From JAFGDI01 sp963667715 (GTDB lineage Bacteria > Planctomycetota > Phycisphaerae > Sedimentisphaerales > SM23-30): DNA of 64,000 bases. The stretch covers positions 1,860,001 through 1,924,000 of the forward strand of contig OY763926.1 of assembly GCA_963667715.1 (NCBI GenBank), given 5' to 3'. How positions within the stretch are numbered: the stretch's first letter is position 1; each line of letters opens with the position of its first letter. Both the position numbers and the translations under genes were made by a program. A model generated the notes under the pieces. The model was given only the letters and a program-made list of their open reading frames with translations, was not told where the DNA came from and did not search any database. Shown here piece by piece: positions 33,757-42,349 of the stretch.

Positions 33757-35070
33757 CTAATTTCTAAATTCTAAATCCTGATTCCTGGTTTCCAATACAT
33801 CCTTATCCAATGGCCAGCCCAGCTCTGACAGCGACTTCCTATACACGATCGACGGCGAGCTTGTCGTATCTATAACCGCCTTATACCGACGAAATGCACG
33901 GCCATTATCCGTTATCGCTACCACATCAGCCGAATACTGACTCGATTTCGTCGTTATAAAACTACCGATCGCTATCGCCTTTTCCTTATCCAGTACTTCA
34001 GTCACCCAGATAACCGAGCTTTTCTCTTCATCTTCCAGTTTCTCTCGCTTCTTTATCAGCTCATCTACATCTTTATCTTCCAGCTCCGGCAGACAGCTAA
34101 GTACTTCTTTCGGGGCACTATTGACATTAATCAGCCCGCTTATCTCTTCTTCATCTGTCGTTGTCAGCAGATCAGCCAGCTGCAGAAAGTCATCATATTC
34201 AATACCGCTGGTATAATATACATCGATTATATTCTCATAATTCTGTTTTGCTCTTATCTTACTTATCGCTACCAGTGCATCATCTTCACTTATCACCTTT
34301 TTCAGCGTTTCCAATACTTGCGACTGGCTCCTTCTATCGGCCGCATTCACACGATCCCCGCCGTCTGCCGTCTTATTCTCTTCATGGCTGTATACTGTCA
34401 CATAGTTATAGAAACCACTGTCCAGCTGACCGTTGCTATTATCGTTAGGTAAACTGTTAGTACCGTCATTCTCATTGTCATCGAGTACACCGTTAACATT
34501 GCGATCTTCACCGTAGAGTATTTCCTTACTGGCTCCTTTGACCAGTAAAACCTCTTCTACCGTTTCAAAATCTGCGTTCTTACATTCATAGCTATCACCA
34601 CAGAGCAGATAATATTCATTTTCCGCACCGCCGGTTGTAACCTCGCTATCGCTGTCACGCCAGTCGATTATCGAGGCCGCCAGCTCGCCTGTCATCCCCG
34701 GCAGCTTCAATAGCATATCCAGCGAAGCTGAGTTCAAATTCACCTTCGCCGCCTCATCTGCCAGCCCATAGTCCACTTCCCGATCTGACGATAGATTCGG
34801 CTTTATCAGCCAGAAATGACCATTACCCAGCTCCAGTTCCTCAAAACCATCGCTGCTGCCATCTGTTTCTTCTTCACTGCCGATTTTACTCTTGGCATAA
34901 TTAATCGCTCCTTTTGCAATATAATCTGCCTGGGCCGCCGCTATGATATTCTCCGTCTGCATCGCCTGCGAACGGATATGCCACGCCAGCGTTATTGCCA
35001 ATCCTGCCAATATGGTTGTTACCCATATTGTTATTATCAGCACTGTCCCATTGTTACGGCATCGGCGCAT
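33757..35070 (-). CDS. gspK: Type II secretion minor pseudopilin GspK
   Basis: 437 residues from ATG 35070, which has GGGAG 7 bases upstream and yields a short leader (M-R-R-C-R-N-N-G) before the hydrophobic helix T-V-L-I-I-T-I-W-V-T-T-I-L. An upstream GTG (35127) is in frame but would give an overlong leader. The large soluble domain contains two helix-hairpin-helix-like stretches typical of GspK (L-N-S-A-S-L-D-M-L-L-K-L-P-G-M; I-N-V-N-S-A-P-K-E-V-L-S-C-L-P) and an acidic, probably calcium-binding loop (D-R-N-V-N-G-V-L-D-D-N-E-N-D-G-T). GspK caps the pseudopilus tip with GspI and GspJ. It overlaps gspJ by 17 bases. Confidence 0.9.
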   Translation of the reverse strand: MRRCRNNGTVLIITIWVTTILAGLAITLAWHIRSQAMQTENIIAAAQADYIAKGAINYAKSKIGSEEETDGSSDGFEELELGNGHFWLIKPNLSSDREVDYGLADEAAKVNLNSASLDMLLKLPGMTGELAASIIDWRDSDSEVTTGGAENEYYLLCGDSYECKNADFETVEEVLLVKGASKEILYGEDRNVNGVLDDNENDGTNSLPNDNSNGQLDSGFYNYVTVYSHEENKTADGGDRVNAADRRSQSQVLETLKKVISEDDALVAISKIRAKQNYENIIDVYYTSGIEYDDFLQLADLLTTTDEEEISGLINVNSAPKEVLSCLPELEDKDVDELIKKREKLEDEEKSSVIWVTEVLDKEKAIAIGSFITTKSSQYSADVVAITDNGRAFRRYKAVIDTTSSPSIVYRKSLSELGWPLDKDVLETRNQDLEFRN

Positions 35071-35761
35071 TAACTGCTCCCTGACTATCTTGTTCCTGAC
35101 TGTCACTGCCAGCTTCCGGCAAACCAAATATCCGTGTTACTGCCATCGTCTCCGGCTCGTCAAAATCTATCTTATCTGCTCTCGTCAGTATTATCGTCAC
35201 CTTTAACAGCTTTGGCAGGGGGCTATCGGCTGTTTCTGAGTCCCAGCTTGCCTGCCAGCTTGCCCCGTCATAGTAGCTAAATCTCAAGCCATATACTCCC
35301 CGGCACAATATATTATCCTTACTCTCAGGCTCCGAGCTAGATAACAGATTCACCGCCGTCCGCTTTACCAGCGAATACCCGTTCCACTGGTCATATTGCT
35401 CTAGCGAATATTCCACCTGATATATATCACAGGCCGCATTTTCTAACTCTCGCAGCGAACTATTATTACTAGAGTAAAATACCAGCCGGTCATTATCATT
35501 CACACTTGCCTGCTCGCCGATAAATGCTCCCGCCAGCTCCATCTCCGGGTCTACACAGCAGTTCAGATCGCTTCGCATCATATCCAGCACTGCATTTGCC
35601 CTCGCCAGCGGCCCAAGCTTCTCCCGGATACTATCCTTCATCTTAAACGCCAGCGACAGAGTACTATACAGCGAGGCCGTTATCACCGCCATTATGCTCA
35701 TAGCAACCAGCAGCTCCAACAAAGTAAAACCACCCCTGAATTGTCGCCTTCCAATATACAT
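35054..35761 (-). CDS. gspJ: Type II secretion minor pseudopilin GspJ
   Basis: About 235 residues from ATG 35761, giving a leader M-Y-I-G-R-R-Q-F-R-G-G cut before F-T-L-L-E-L-L-V-A, a perfect prepilin peptidase site with the conserved glutamate. A TTG at 35824 is in frame but would lengthen the leader to 32 residues. The C-terminal domain is the usual beta-rich minor pseudopilin head. GspJ sits in the tip complex with GspI and GspK. It overlaps gspK, but a gap of about 340 bases full of repeats separates it from gspI, a break in an otherwise tight operon. Confidence 0.88.
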   Translation of the reverse strand: MYIGRRQFRGGFTLLELLVAMSIMAVITASLYSTLSLAFKMKDSIREKLGPLARANAVLDMMRSDLNCCVDPEMELAGAFIGEQASVNDNDRLVFYSSNNSSLRELENAACDIYQVEYSLEQYDQWNGYSLVKRTAVNLLSSSEPESKDNILCRGVYGLRFSYYDGASWQASWDSETADSPLPKLLKVTIILTRADKIDFDEPETMAVTRIFGLPEAGSDSQEQDSQGAVNAPMP

Positions 35762-35831
35762 ATATACGACTTTATTTCCTTGTAATTCTAAACTAACTAC
35801 ACAGTTATCAGTATTCTTTGTCAATCAACTC

Positions 35832-36095
35832 TCTTCGCAAGAGTTCAAAGGTAGCACAAGTCCCGAAGCACATCGGGACTTGTGATTCTTGGTATAACTT
35901 TGCCAACCACCTCACTAAACTGGCATATAAGTTACACAATAATATGAAATTTTCTTTTGGGCAATACGGCCCTTAATCGGGTTCTTTAGTCTTCTGCCTT
36001 AGTTTGTTACTTTTTTCTTTCTTTAATCTGTGCTAATTAATCAAATTCCAGTGAGCGGTAGCGAACTCAATTTGAAAAATCTGTGGATGAAAATC
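35832..36095 (+). repeat. Cluster of three dispersed repeats between gspI and gspJ
   Basis: 35851-35913: GTAGCACAAGTCCCGA-AGCACA-TCGGGACTTGTGATTCTTGG type hairpin repeat (copy 1 of that family), ending TTGCCAACCACCTC. 35968-36000: end of the 'TTAATCGGGTTCTTTAGTCTTCT' family. 36021-36095: 'TTAATCTGTGCTAAT ... AATCTGTGGATGAAA' family. All are in the plus-strand sense inside a minus-strand operon. No gene is seen in this 340-base gap. Confidence 0.65.
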
Positions 36096-36102
36096 CTCTC
36101 TC

Positions 36103-36525
36103 CTATTCCACCATCGTCGTCAGCGAAAGTTCTTTCTCCAATCCACGTGCTATCCAGTATATTGTCACTGTCGCCTCTGTTATACCGTCATTATTATCAC
36201 CAGTTGTAAATGTCCACCGATATAGATCCAGGTCAGTCTCTCGCAGGTTATAATCTGAAACCGATATAGTTTCCTTATAATCAGTAAAGTTTCCTTCCTG
36301 AAACCCATTTTCCCATTCATCTGTAGCTATCAATTCATTCAGCTTCGATTCTGCCAGGTTAAGGGCTATCGACCGATGGGCCGCCGACGAGGTCAGGCCG
36401 CTTATCGCTGTCAATCCTTTCAACGCCGCCGGCAGAATTATCGCTACCAGTACAGTTGTCGCCATCAGCTCTACCAGCGTAAAACCATATCTCCGGCTAT
36501 TTTTCTTGTCTATACTGTATCTCAT
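36103..36525 (-). CDS. gspI: Type II secretion minor pseudopilin GspI
   Basis: 140 residues. The leader M-R-Y-S-I-D-K-K-N-S-R-R-Y-G is cut before F-T-L-V-E-L-M-A-T-T, with the conserved glutamate at +5 of the mature protein. The helix is followed by A-L-N-L-A-E-S-K-L-N-E-L, the hallmark of GspI, and a short beta domain. GspI starts assembly of the pseudopilus tip. Its start lies inside the end of gspH (29-base overlap), so translation is probably coupled. Confidence 0.92.
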   Translation of the reverse strand: MRYSIDKKNSRRYGFTLVELMATTVLVAIILPAALKGLTAISGLTSSAAHRSIALNLAESKLNELIATDEWENGFQEGNFTDYKETISVSDYNLRETDLDLYRWTFTTGDNNDGITEATVTIYWIARGLEKELSLTTMVE

Positions 36526-37030
36526 TATCGTCCGGCTTATACTCTATTATCTGGAACGGCTCTGTACTACTCAAACATAGTATATCTGTTATATCCTTCT
36601 GCGGGTTTTGCAGTCTCATTCTACACACCGTCTTAGTGCCCAGCGGGCTGAACTCTATATAATACGATCCTTCTGCCCGGTCCATATCTTCGGTATCTAT
36701 CTCTATCTCACGCGGTATATCAAACTTCTGGCCATAGTCATTATCCAGCAGTTCATAGCTGCTATCCTGCATACTCGTCAGCCAGTATTGACGTTTATCG
36801 CTGTTATAGTTGAACCGATAATAATTACTTTCTGATATCGATTGGGTAGATGCATAGTTCAGTAATGCTACCATGGTATTTGCCAGGTCACTCTCCGCAC
36901 GGGACGTGAAAAAGCCACGCATCGACGGGGCCGCCAACGCCAGCACCGTACACAACACCACCATCACCAAAATCAGCTCCAGCAGCGTAACCCCACGTTG
37001 TCCCTTATCTTTTGTCAATATATCTAACAC
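36497..37030 (-). CDS. gspH: Type II secretion minor pseudopilin GspH
   Basis: 177 residues. The leader ends K-G-Q-R-G, cut before V-T-L-L-E-L-I-L-V-M, with valine in place of the commoner phenylalanine at +1. The helix A-A-P-S-M-R-G-F-F-T-S-R-A-E-S-D-L-A and the beta-rich head fit GspH. It joins the pseudopilus beneath the I-J-K tip. It overlaps gspI, and is separated from gspG upstream by 121 bases that hold a repeat and a hairpin. Confidence 0.88.
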   Translation of the reverse strand: MLDILTKDKGQRGVTLLELILVMVVLCTVLALAAPSMRGFFTSRAESDLANTMVALLNYASTQSISESNYYRFNYNSDKRQYWLTSMQDSSYELLDNDYGQKFDIPREIEIDTEDMDRAEGSYYIEFSPLGTKTVCRMRLQNPQKDITDILCLSSTEPFQIIEYKPDDNEIQYRQEK

Positions 37031-37076
37031 TAATTATTTCCAACTAAGCTGACTTATTTTATTAAAAACATCAAAT

Positions 37077-37129
37077 AGCTTCGAGCGGAGCGAGAAACCA
37101 GAGCTTATTTCTTATTTCTTGCTACTTCT
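37077..37129 (+). repeat. Dispersed repeat, hairpin + tail family, copy 5
   Basis: TTCGAGCGGAGCGAGAAACC followed by AGAGCTTATTTCTTATTTCTTGCTAC. Same plus-strand sense as the others, between gspG and gspH. Confidence 0.6.
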
Positions 37130-37130
37130 T

Positions 37131-37153
37131 AGGTAACCGTATAACGGTTACCT
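37131..37153 (-). terminator. Perfect hairpin at the gspG stop codon (possible attenuator)
   Basis: AGGTAACCGT (37131-37140) pairs perfectly with ACGGTTACCT (37144-37153), with a 3-base loop. The gspG stop codon overlaps the stem. There is no T-run, so it is more likely an mRNA-stabilising or partly terminating structure than a full terminator. It would help gspG, the major subunit, exceed the downstream minor pseudopilins. Confidence 0.5.
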
Positions 37154-37586
37154 ACTTATTCTCTTCCGCCCAGTTAGTAATATCATCATCAGTATTAAAC
37201 TTACCATCCGGCCCGGCCGAGCTCAGATCATACGAATATTCATTATGCTGACCCGGCTGACGATAGTTATATTCATTACCCCATGGGTCTTTCGGGATCT
37301 CCATCTTCTTCAAATACGGAGCCTTCCAGCCTGTTGCATTCGACGGCTTCTCGATCAACGCCTTCAAACCTTCTGATGTCGTAGGGTACCGGTCATTATC
37401 CATCTCGAACATATCCAGCACAGAACCTATACGAGATATATCTACCGTTGCTCCGGTAACCTTCGCCTGTTCACCACGCCCGGCAAACTTCGGTACAATT
37501 AATGATGCTAAGGTTGCAATAATAACTAGTACCAGTAGCAGTTCGATTAGAGTAAAACCTTTTCTATCTGTTCTTCTATTTTTCAT
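37152..37586 (-). CDS. gspG: Type II secretion major pseudopilin GspG
   Basis: 144 residues. The leader M-K-N-R-R-T-D-R-K-G is cut before F-T-L-I-E-L-L-L-V-L-V-I-I. The head shows R-Y-P-T-T-S-E-G-L-K-A-L, P-Y-L-K-K, and a C-terminal calcium site S-A-G-P-D-G-K-F-N-T-D-D-D-I-T-N-W, all diagnostic for GspG. It polymerises into the pseudopilus that pushes substrates through GspD. GAGGAAAT precedes the ATG. A hairpin sits on its stop codon. Confidence 0.97.
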   Translation of the reverse strand: MKNRRTDRKGFTLIELLLVLVIIATLASLIVPKFAGRGEQAKVTGATVDISRIGSVLDMFEMDNDRYPTTSEGLKALIEKPSNATGWKAPYLKKMEIPKDPWGNEYNYRQPGQHNEYSYDLSSAGPDGKFNTDDDITNWAEENK

Positions 37587-37643
37587 TATTTCCTCACAAA
37601 TATCTTAAAACCATATATGATTATGTAATCTTAATTGTAAATC

Positions 37644-38846
37644 TTATTGAACGTATTCCTGCAAACTAAATATCGGCAGTAGCATACCAACTACTACTGT
37701 TCCGACTATAATTGCCATTGCAAATAACATTAGCGGTTCTGTCATGGACACTGCCATTTTCAGCTGCCTATCTAGTTCCTTTTCATGAAACTCTGAAACT
37801 CTCATTAGTTCCTTATCCAGCCTTCCGGTTTCCTCTGCTACCGCGATCATCTCTATAACCGCTCCCGGGAAAAACTCCCGACAGTCTGCCAGTGACGTGG
37901 CCAGCGACATTCCGCCTCGAACTTTTTTTATTGTGCCGTCAACCTTATCTGATAAAACTCGGTTACCTATCGATTCCTTGGCTACGATAAGAGTAGATAC
38001 CAGCGGTACTCCAGAACCTGTTAAGGTGCCTAGCATCCGCGAAAATCTTACAAATGCAAATCGAGAGGTAAGCTTTCCAATAACAGGAGTTTTAAGGGTT
38101 AGTTTTTCAAATGCCAGTCTGCCTTCGTCCCGGCTCAGATAGTTCTTCACCGCCAGTATAAATATCGCCAATGCCCCCGCGATCAACAGCCAATAGCTCG
38201 TCACAAACTCACTTATCTTTACTATTGTTACCGTCAGCCCCGGCAACGTACCGCCGAAACTGTCAAATATATTTGAAAATCTCGGTACAAAATAGATCAG
38301 TAAAAACACCAGTATCGCACTGCATAGTACCGCCAGTGTCAGCGGGTAGAACATTGCCGACTTTACCTTGCCCATCAAATCCTGCTCTCGCGACCGAAAC
38401 TCTGCGATCTGGGCCAGTACCAGGTCAAGGAACCCGCCCGTTTCGCCGGCCTGTACCATTGCAATATGCACCGGCGAAAATACCTTCGGCAGCTTACGCA
38501 TCGAATCTGCCAGCGACATACCAGCCGATACATAATCGTGTACCATACTCCAGTATTTCTTACATGCCGGCTTCGACGTCTCTCTGACCAGTATATTCAA
38601 TGCCTTACTCAATGGCACACCAGCCGTCAGTAGATTCGCCAATTCACGGGTAAAATTCTCTACATCATTTTTTGAGACCCGCCCAACTCGTACCGGCCGT
38701 GCTCCGTTATCTGCCTCTTTCAGCTCCAGCAGATCAAGCTCTAGCTCATAGATCATCTGGACGGCCTTTTCCTTATTCGCCGCCTCCAGTTCGCTGCTGG
38801 TAACATTACCCTGACCATCTATCGCCTTGTAGTTGAACCTCGTCAT
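37644..38846 (-). CDS. gspF: Type II secretion inner-membrane platform protein GspF
   Basis: 400 residues with two homologous halves, each having the family signature G-V-P-L-S-K-A-L-N-I-L / G-V-P-L-V-S-T-L-I-V-A and the following M-V-Q-A-G-E-T-G / A-V-A-E-E-T-G-R-L. Membrane spans lie at about 165-190, 215-235 and near the C-terminus (P-L-M-L-F-A-M-A-I-I-V-G-T-V-V). GspF is the rotor-like membrane core that works with the ATPase GspE. Its ATG follows the gspE stop codon with no gap. Confidence 0.96.
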   Translation of the reverse strand: MTRFNYKAIDGQGNVTSSELEAANKEKAVQMIYELELDLLELKEADNGARPVRVGRVSKNDVENFTRELANLLTAGVPLSKALNILVRETSKPACKKYWSMVHDYVSAGMSLADSMRKLPKVFSPVHIAMVQAGETGGFLDLVLAQIAEFRSREQDLMGKVKSAMFYPLTLAVLCSAILVFLLIYFVPRFSNIFDSFGGTLPGLTVTIVKISEFVTSYWLLIAGALAIFILAVKNYLSRDEGRLAFEKLTLKTPVIGKLTSRFAFVRFSRMLGTLTGSGVPLVSTLIVAKESIGNRVLSDKVDGTIKKVRGGMSLATSLADCREFFPGAVIEMIAVAEETGRLDKELMRVSEFHEKELDRQLKMAVSMTEPLMLFAMAIIVGTVVVGMLLPIFSLQEYVQ

Positions 38847-40550
38847 TTATTTCAGCTCCCTCTTGCCCGATGGGTGACTGTCATCTTTGGTAACTCTCAT
38901 TAGCTCATCGATAGTACTTGTCCCGTTCTTTATATACCTGAACGCATCTTCACGCAAAAGCTTCATTCCGTCAAGGCGAGCCTGTTTCGCTATATCACGC
39001 GGAGTAGCATTCTGCAGCAGTAGGGTGCGAATATCTTCTGTTACCGCCATTAGCTCAAAGATACCTGCCCGGCCCCGATAGCCTGTTCCCTGACAGCTCT
39101 CACAGCCTTTGCCTCTATACAGTTTGCTATCGCCTATACTATCACCGAACATCTCCCTTGCCCGCTGTTGTTCTGCCGCTTCCAGCTCTTGCCTGCACTG
39201 TGGACAAAGTATCCTCACTAGTCTCTGGGCAATTACCGCCTCCAACGACGATGCCGCCAGATACGGCTCTATCCCCATATCCACCAGCCTCACCAGTGCC
39301 CCCGGTGCATCATTTGTATGCAGGGTAGAAAATACCAAATGACCGGTCAGTGATGCCTGAACCGCTATCTCTGCCGTCTCCAGATCTCGTATCTCACCTA
39401 CCAATATCACGTCCGGGTCATGTCGCAATATCGAACGCAAACCACGGGCAAATGTCAACCCCGCCTTATTTGATACCTGGATCTGGTTAATTCCATTTAG
39501 CTGATATTCTATCGGATCTTCAATAGTTACTATCTTGCGGTTAATATCGTTGATATGGCTCAAAGCCGCATACAGGGTAGTGGTCTTACCGCTGCCGGTC
39601 GGTCCGGTAACTAATATTATTCCATGAGGCTTTTTCAATATCTCTTTGAAGTTGGCCACATCTTCTTCGCCCATACCTATATTTTCCGGCCCCAGCAGTA
39701 CCGAGCTGCGATCTAATATACGCAATACCACCGCCTCGCCGTAGAGCATCGGGATTATCGATACACGCACATCTATTTCCCGACCTGATAATACCAGCTT
39801 TATCCTGCCGTCCTGAGGTACACGCTTCTCTGCTATGTCCAGATGACTCAATATCTTTATACGTGACACGATCGCCGGCTGAAACTGCTTGATCTCCGGC
39901 GGGATCGAAGCCGCCTGCAATACCCCGTCTATCCTGTACCTGACCTGTAATTCATGCTCAAATGGCTCAATATGTACGTCTGTCGCCCGCGACTCGATCG
40001 CCTCCGACAATATCTGGTTCACAAAGCGGATCATAGACGCTTCGCCCGCATCGTTCGACAGGTCATTCTCTTCGCCGTCCGACTGGCTTATATATTCTAT
40101 GCCAGATTCCCGCGCCTCATCGAACATCGATTGAACAGTATCTGCTCCCAATCCCATTACTTCCTTGGTATAGCGGGCTATATCAACACTGCCCGCCAGG
40201 GCGATCTCAAACTCCTTACCGCTGCTTATCCGCAGTTCATCTATACCGCGACTGTCGAACGGATTGCTTATTATCGCATAGTTAATTCCGTCTTTGCGGT
40301 AGGGGATTATCTGCCTTTCCAGCAAGATACCAGCCGGGAACGATGAGATATATTTAATATCCTTTTCGAGCCCTTTTGGGTCTATCAGCGGGTAGTGGAG
40401 CTTCTCGGATATATACGCTAACGCATCTTGTTCCGGGATAGATTCAGAAAAGAGAAATGAATTCAATGAGCCGCTATTAACTGATCCCTGACTTAGCCAG
40501 GCGATACCCTTACTTTCCAGCAGCTCACGATTAGTTGATTCGTTGTTCAT
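38847..40550 (-). CDS. gspE: Type II secretion assembly ATPase GspE
   Basis: 567 residues. The N-terminal N1 domain is followed by the ATPase core: R-I-D-G-V near 206-210, Walker A G-P-T-G-S-G-K-T at 316-323, the Asp box T-I-E-D-P-I-E-Y, Walker B D-P-D-V-I-L-V-G-E-I-R-D, and the His box T-G-H-L-V-F-S-T-L-H-T-N-D. A zinc-finger-like pair (C-P-Q-C ... C-E-S-C) lies near 450-490. It hydrolyses ATP to drive pseudopilus extension. It is the first gene of the operon. No distinct promoter could be assigned upstream. Confidence 0.97.
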   Translation of the reverse strand: MNNESTNRELLESKGIAWLSQGSVNSGSLNSFLFSESIPEQDALAYISEKLHYPLIDPKGLEKDIKYISSFPAGILLERQIIPYRKDGINYAIISNPFDSRGIDELRISSGKEFEIALAGSVDIARYTKEVMGLGADTVQSMFDEARESGIEYISQSDGEENDLSNDAGEASMIRFVNQILSEAIESRATDVHIEPFEHELQVRYRIDGVLQAASIPPEIKQFQPAIVSRIKILSHLDIAEKRVPQDGRIKLVLSGREIDVRVSIIPMLYGEAVVLRILDRSSVLLGPENIGMGEEDVANFKEILKKPHGIILVTGPTGSGKTTTLYAALSHINDINRKIVTIEDPIEYQLNGINQIQVSNKAGLTFARGLRSILRHDPDVILVGEIRDLETAEIAVQASLTGHLVFSTLHTNDAPGALVRLVDMGIEPYLAASSLEAVIAQRLVRILCPQCRQELEAAEQQRAREMFGDSIGDSKLYRGKGCESCQGTGYRGRAGIFELMAVTEDIRTLLLQNATPRDIAKQARLDGMKLLREDAFRYIKNGTSTIDELMRVTKDDSHPSGKRELK

Positions 40551-40638
40551 AACATCACAATATCATATTAGGGTTATGGCGGGGGTGTTAGTGGTATTTC
40601 CCTGACACTATAGGTTGTCTATATTTAAAATGCCATGA

Positions 40639-40704
40639 AAACACCTCTACAGGTGTTTGAAATATGTACGCTCTCCGCATAGTCTATTGTACCGGAGAGC
40701 GTAC
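40639..40704 (-). terminator. Tandem hairpins after the Gly/Met-rich protein gene
   Basis: A perfect 12-bp stem (40666-40677 with 40693-40704, GTACGCTCTCCG/CGGAGAGCGTAC) is followed on the minus strand by a second 8-bp stem (AAACACCT/AGGTGTTT, 40640-40659) ending in TTTTC. Together they probably terminate the minus-strand transcript of the upstream gene ahead of gspE. The remaining gap to gspE holds nothing I recognise. Confidence 0.6.
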
Positions 40705-40719
40705 TATTGAACACTGATA

Positions 40720-41286
40720 TTAGTCTAGCATGCCAAACATTACCAGTTTTGCTTCCTGTTTCAATGTGAGAACTTCTTTGAGTTCTTCCTGAGCCTTGAT
40801 CAGGTCCTGACGTGCTTTTTCTTTAGCTGCACGTAGGGCGGTCAGCTTTTCTTTGATCGCTGATGCTTCTACCTTTTCAGCTTCCAGAACTGTATTTAGT
40901 GCTTCTGTTGCCTTCTGAACATCGCTCAGCTCTTCACCTTCTGGCTGACCTGGCCTGCCCATACCGCCGCCTTGACCCATTCTGCCGCGATTGCGAGCAA
41001 ACATCATACGACCCATTCCGCCCATACCGTTTGTCTCACGGTTTAGTTCCATTACCTTGGTCAGACGAGGACCGGTTATTGTCCATTCTTCGTCTGATAT
41101 CTCCAGCTGTTCCTTCATCATCTGGTACATTCTCTGCTGCATTGCTTCACGGTCAAAACCGCCCGGACCACCAGGGCCACCCTGGAAACCGCCGCCTCGC
41201 TGGCCACGACCCATACTCTGTGAATAGCTAAGTGTCGCTAATGCCGCCAGAAGAACAACCATTGCTGTAAAAATCGCCTTTTTCAT
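40720..41286 (-). CDS. Small exported Gly/Met-rich protein, possibly Spy/CpxP-like
   Basis: 188 residues. The signal peptide is M-K-K-A-I-F-T-A-M-V-V-L-L-A-A..., cleaved near S-Y-S-Q. A Gly/Arg-rich stretch (about 25-45) is followed by M-Q-Q-R-M-Y-Q-M-M-K-E-Q-L-E-I-S-D-E-E-W, a second Gly/Met/Arg-rich stretch (about 86-115), and a long charged helix probably forming a coiled coil (about 118-180). The helical pattern with L-E-I-S-D-E-E-W resembles the L-T-x-x-Q motifs of periplasmic Spy/CpxP-type proteins, but the match is loose and function is unknown. GGAGAT precedes the ATG. Two hairpins follow. It may be unrelated to the T2SS operon downstream. Confidence 0.65.
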   Translation of the reverse strand: MKKAIFTAMVVLLAALATLSYSQSMGRGQRGGGFQGGPGGPGGFDREAMQQRMYQMMKEQLEISDEEWTITGPRLTKVMELNRETNGMGGMGRMMFARNRGRMGQGGGMGRPGQPEGEELSDVQKATEALNTVLEAEKVEASAIKEKLTALRAAKEKARQDLIKAQEELKEVLTLKQEAKLVMFGMLD

Positions 41287-41414
41287 TTTGTTTTATCTCC
41301 AAAAAAAGTTAATCATTCGTACTTACCACAAAATAATAAACGTTTTTTTACGCCCCCTTATTGCAGAAAATATATCTCTTTTTAATATTTTATTTTTTAC
41401 AACCCCAAAATCTA

Positions 41415-41660
41415 AACCCCCACGTAGAGATAAGCCATACCTTCTCTACCCCTAAATCATTAATAATACAAACTTTAGAGCGTATTACCCATAAATATAA
41501 TGATACGCAGTGACGCGTAGCATTAGCGGCTGTTCGCTTTACGCTAATATCTTAAAGCAGGCATAGCCTACGCTAAAAATTAGATAGTTTCGAGCTCAGC
41601 GAGAGACCAGAGCTTGTTACTTATTACTTATTACTTATTACTTATTACTTATTACCAAAC
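41415..41660 (+). repeat. Repeat-rich gap: GTAGAGA hairpin and long-form heptamer repeat (copy 6)
   Basis: 41423-41448: GTAGAGATAAGCC...TTCTCTAC, a hairpin of the GTAGAGAC family. 41520-41555: a stem around GCATTAGCG/CGCTAAT. 41556-41660: long form of the hairpin + tail family (AGGCATAGCCT, ATTAGATAGTTTCGAGCTCAGCGAGA, CCAGAGCTTG, then about five TTACTTA heptamers). All are in the plus-strand sense although both flanking genes are on the minus strand. Confidence 0.65.
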
Positions 41661-41710
41661 AATTTATAATAAATATAAACATTCCCACCCAAACCACCAT
41701 TTTGCCGGAC

Positions 41711-41745
41711 AAAAAAAAAGAGCAGCCCATTACGAGCTGCTCTCT
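41711..41745 (-). terminator. Terminator of the RRM gene
   Basis: On the minus strand AGAGCAGC/GCTGCTCT (41736-41743 with 41719-41726) is followed by an uninterrupted run of nine T (complement of 41711-41719), a textbook intrinsic terminator. Confidence 0.92.
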
Positions 41746-41797
41746 TTATATATCGAAAATATAAATTCCGACATTCAGGAAAAAGTCTAAGTTAAAC

Positions 41798-42127
41798 TTA
41801 GAAGCTTCTTCTGCCGCCGCCGTTTCCACGACCGCCGCCGAATCCACCGCGACCACCACCGCCGCCACTGCGACGATTTTCCTGTGGCTTAGCTTCGTTC
41901 ACGCGAATTGCGCGACCGCCACAATCCTGGCCGTTTAGACCATCGATTGCTGCCTGTGCTTCGTCATCAGATGACATTTCTACAAAGCCAAAGCCTTTGC
42001 TTCTGCCGGTTTCACGATCAGAAATGATATTTGCACTTTCAACAGTACCAAATTCGCCGAACCATGACTGGAGGTCACTCTGTACAGCATCATAACTCAA
42101 ATTACCAACATACAACTTTTTACCCAT
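41798..42127 (-). CDS. RNA-binding protein with one RRM domain and Gly/Arg-rich tail
   Basis: 109 residues. The RRM fills 1-80 with RNP2 L-Y-V-G-N-L at 5-10 and RNP1 K-G-F-G-F-V-E-M at 44-51. The tail (about 86-109) is Gly/Arg-rich. This is the small bacterial RRM family known from cyanobacteria, planctomycetes and others, often cold-induced, which binds single-stranded RNA and may act as an RNA chaperone. GGAGATATT precedes the ATG. A leader of about 220 bases separates it from the next gene upstream and could carry cold-type regulation, though I see no clear structure. Confidence 0.95.
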   Translation of the reverse strand: MGKKLYVGNLSYDAVQSDLQSWFGEFGTVESANIISDRETGRSKGFGFVEMSSDDEAQAAIDGLNGQDCGGRAIRVNEAKPQENRRSGGGGGRGGFGGGRGNGGGRRSF

Positions 42128-42349
42128 AATAATATCTCCATTAGGGGTGTTTTAACCTTTTTTTTACTTTCCAGGTCAGTTCGAAAGAGCAAGAACAATT
42201 TGCCAGATCACCAGGTTTTTACGATATAGAGAAATTTTTGCTATTTCGAACACCCGGTTTTATATTTTATTAATTTAAAATCGAATTTTATTAGAGCTTC
42301 AAAAGTGTTTTTCGCGCATAGCCATATGCCTAAATACACCTTTGTGTTC

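Noticed and set aside
41610..41656. TTACTTATTACTTATTAC array as a CRISPR
   Set aside because: The units are 7-base direct tandems with no spacers and no cas genes nearby; it is a microsatellite-like tail of a dispersed repeat.
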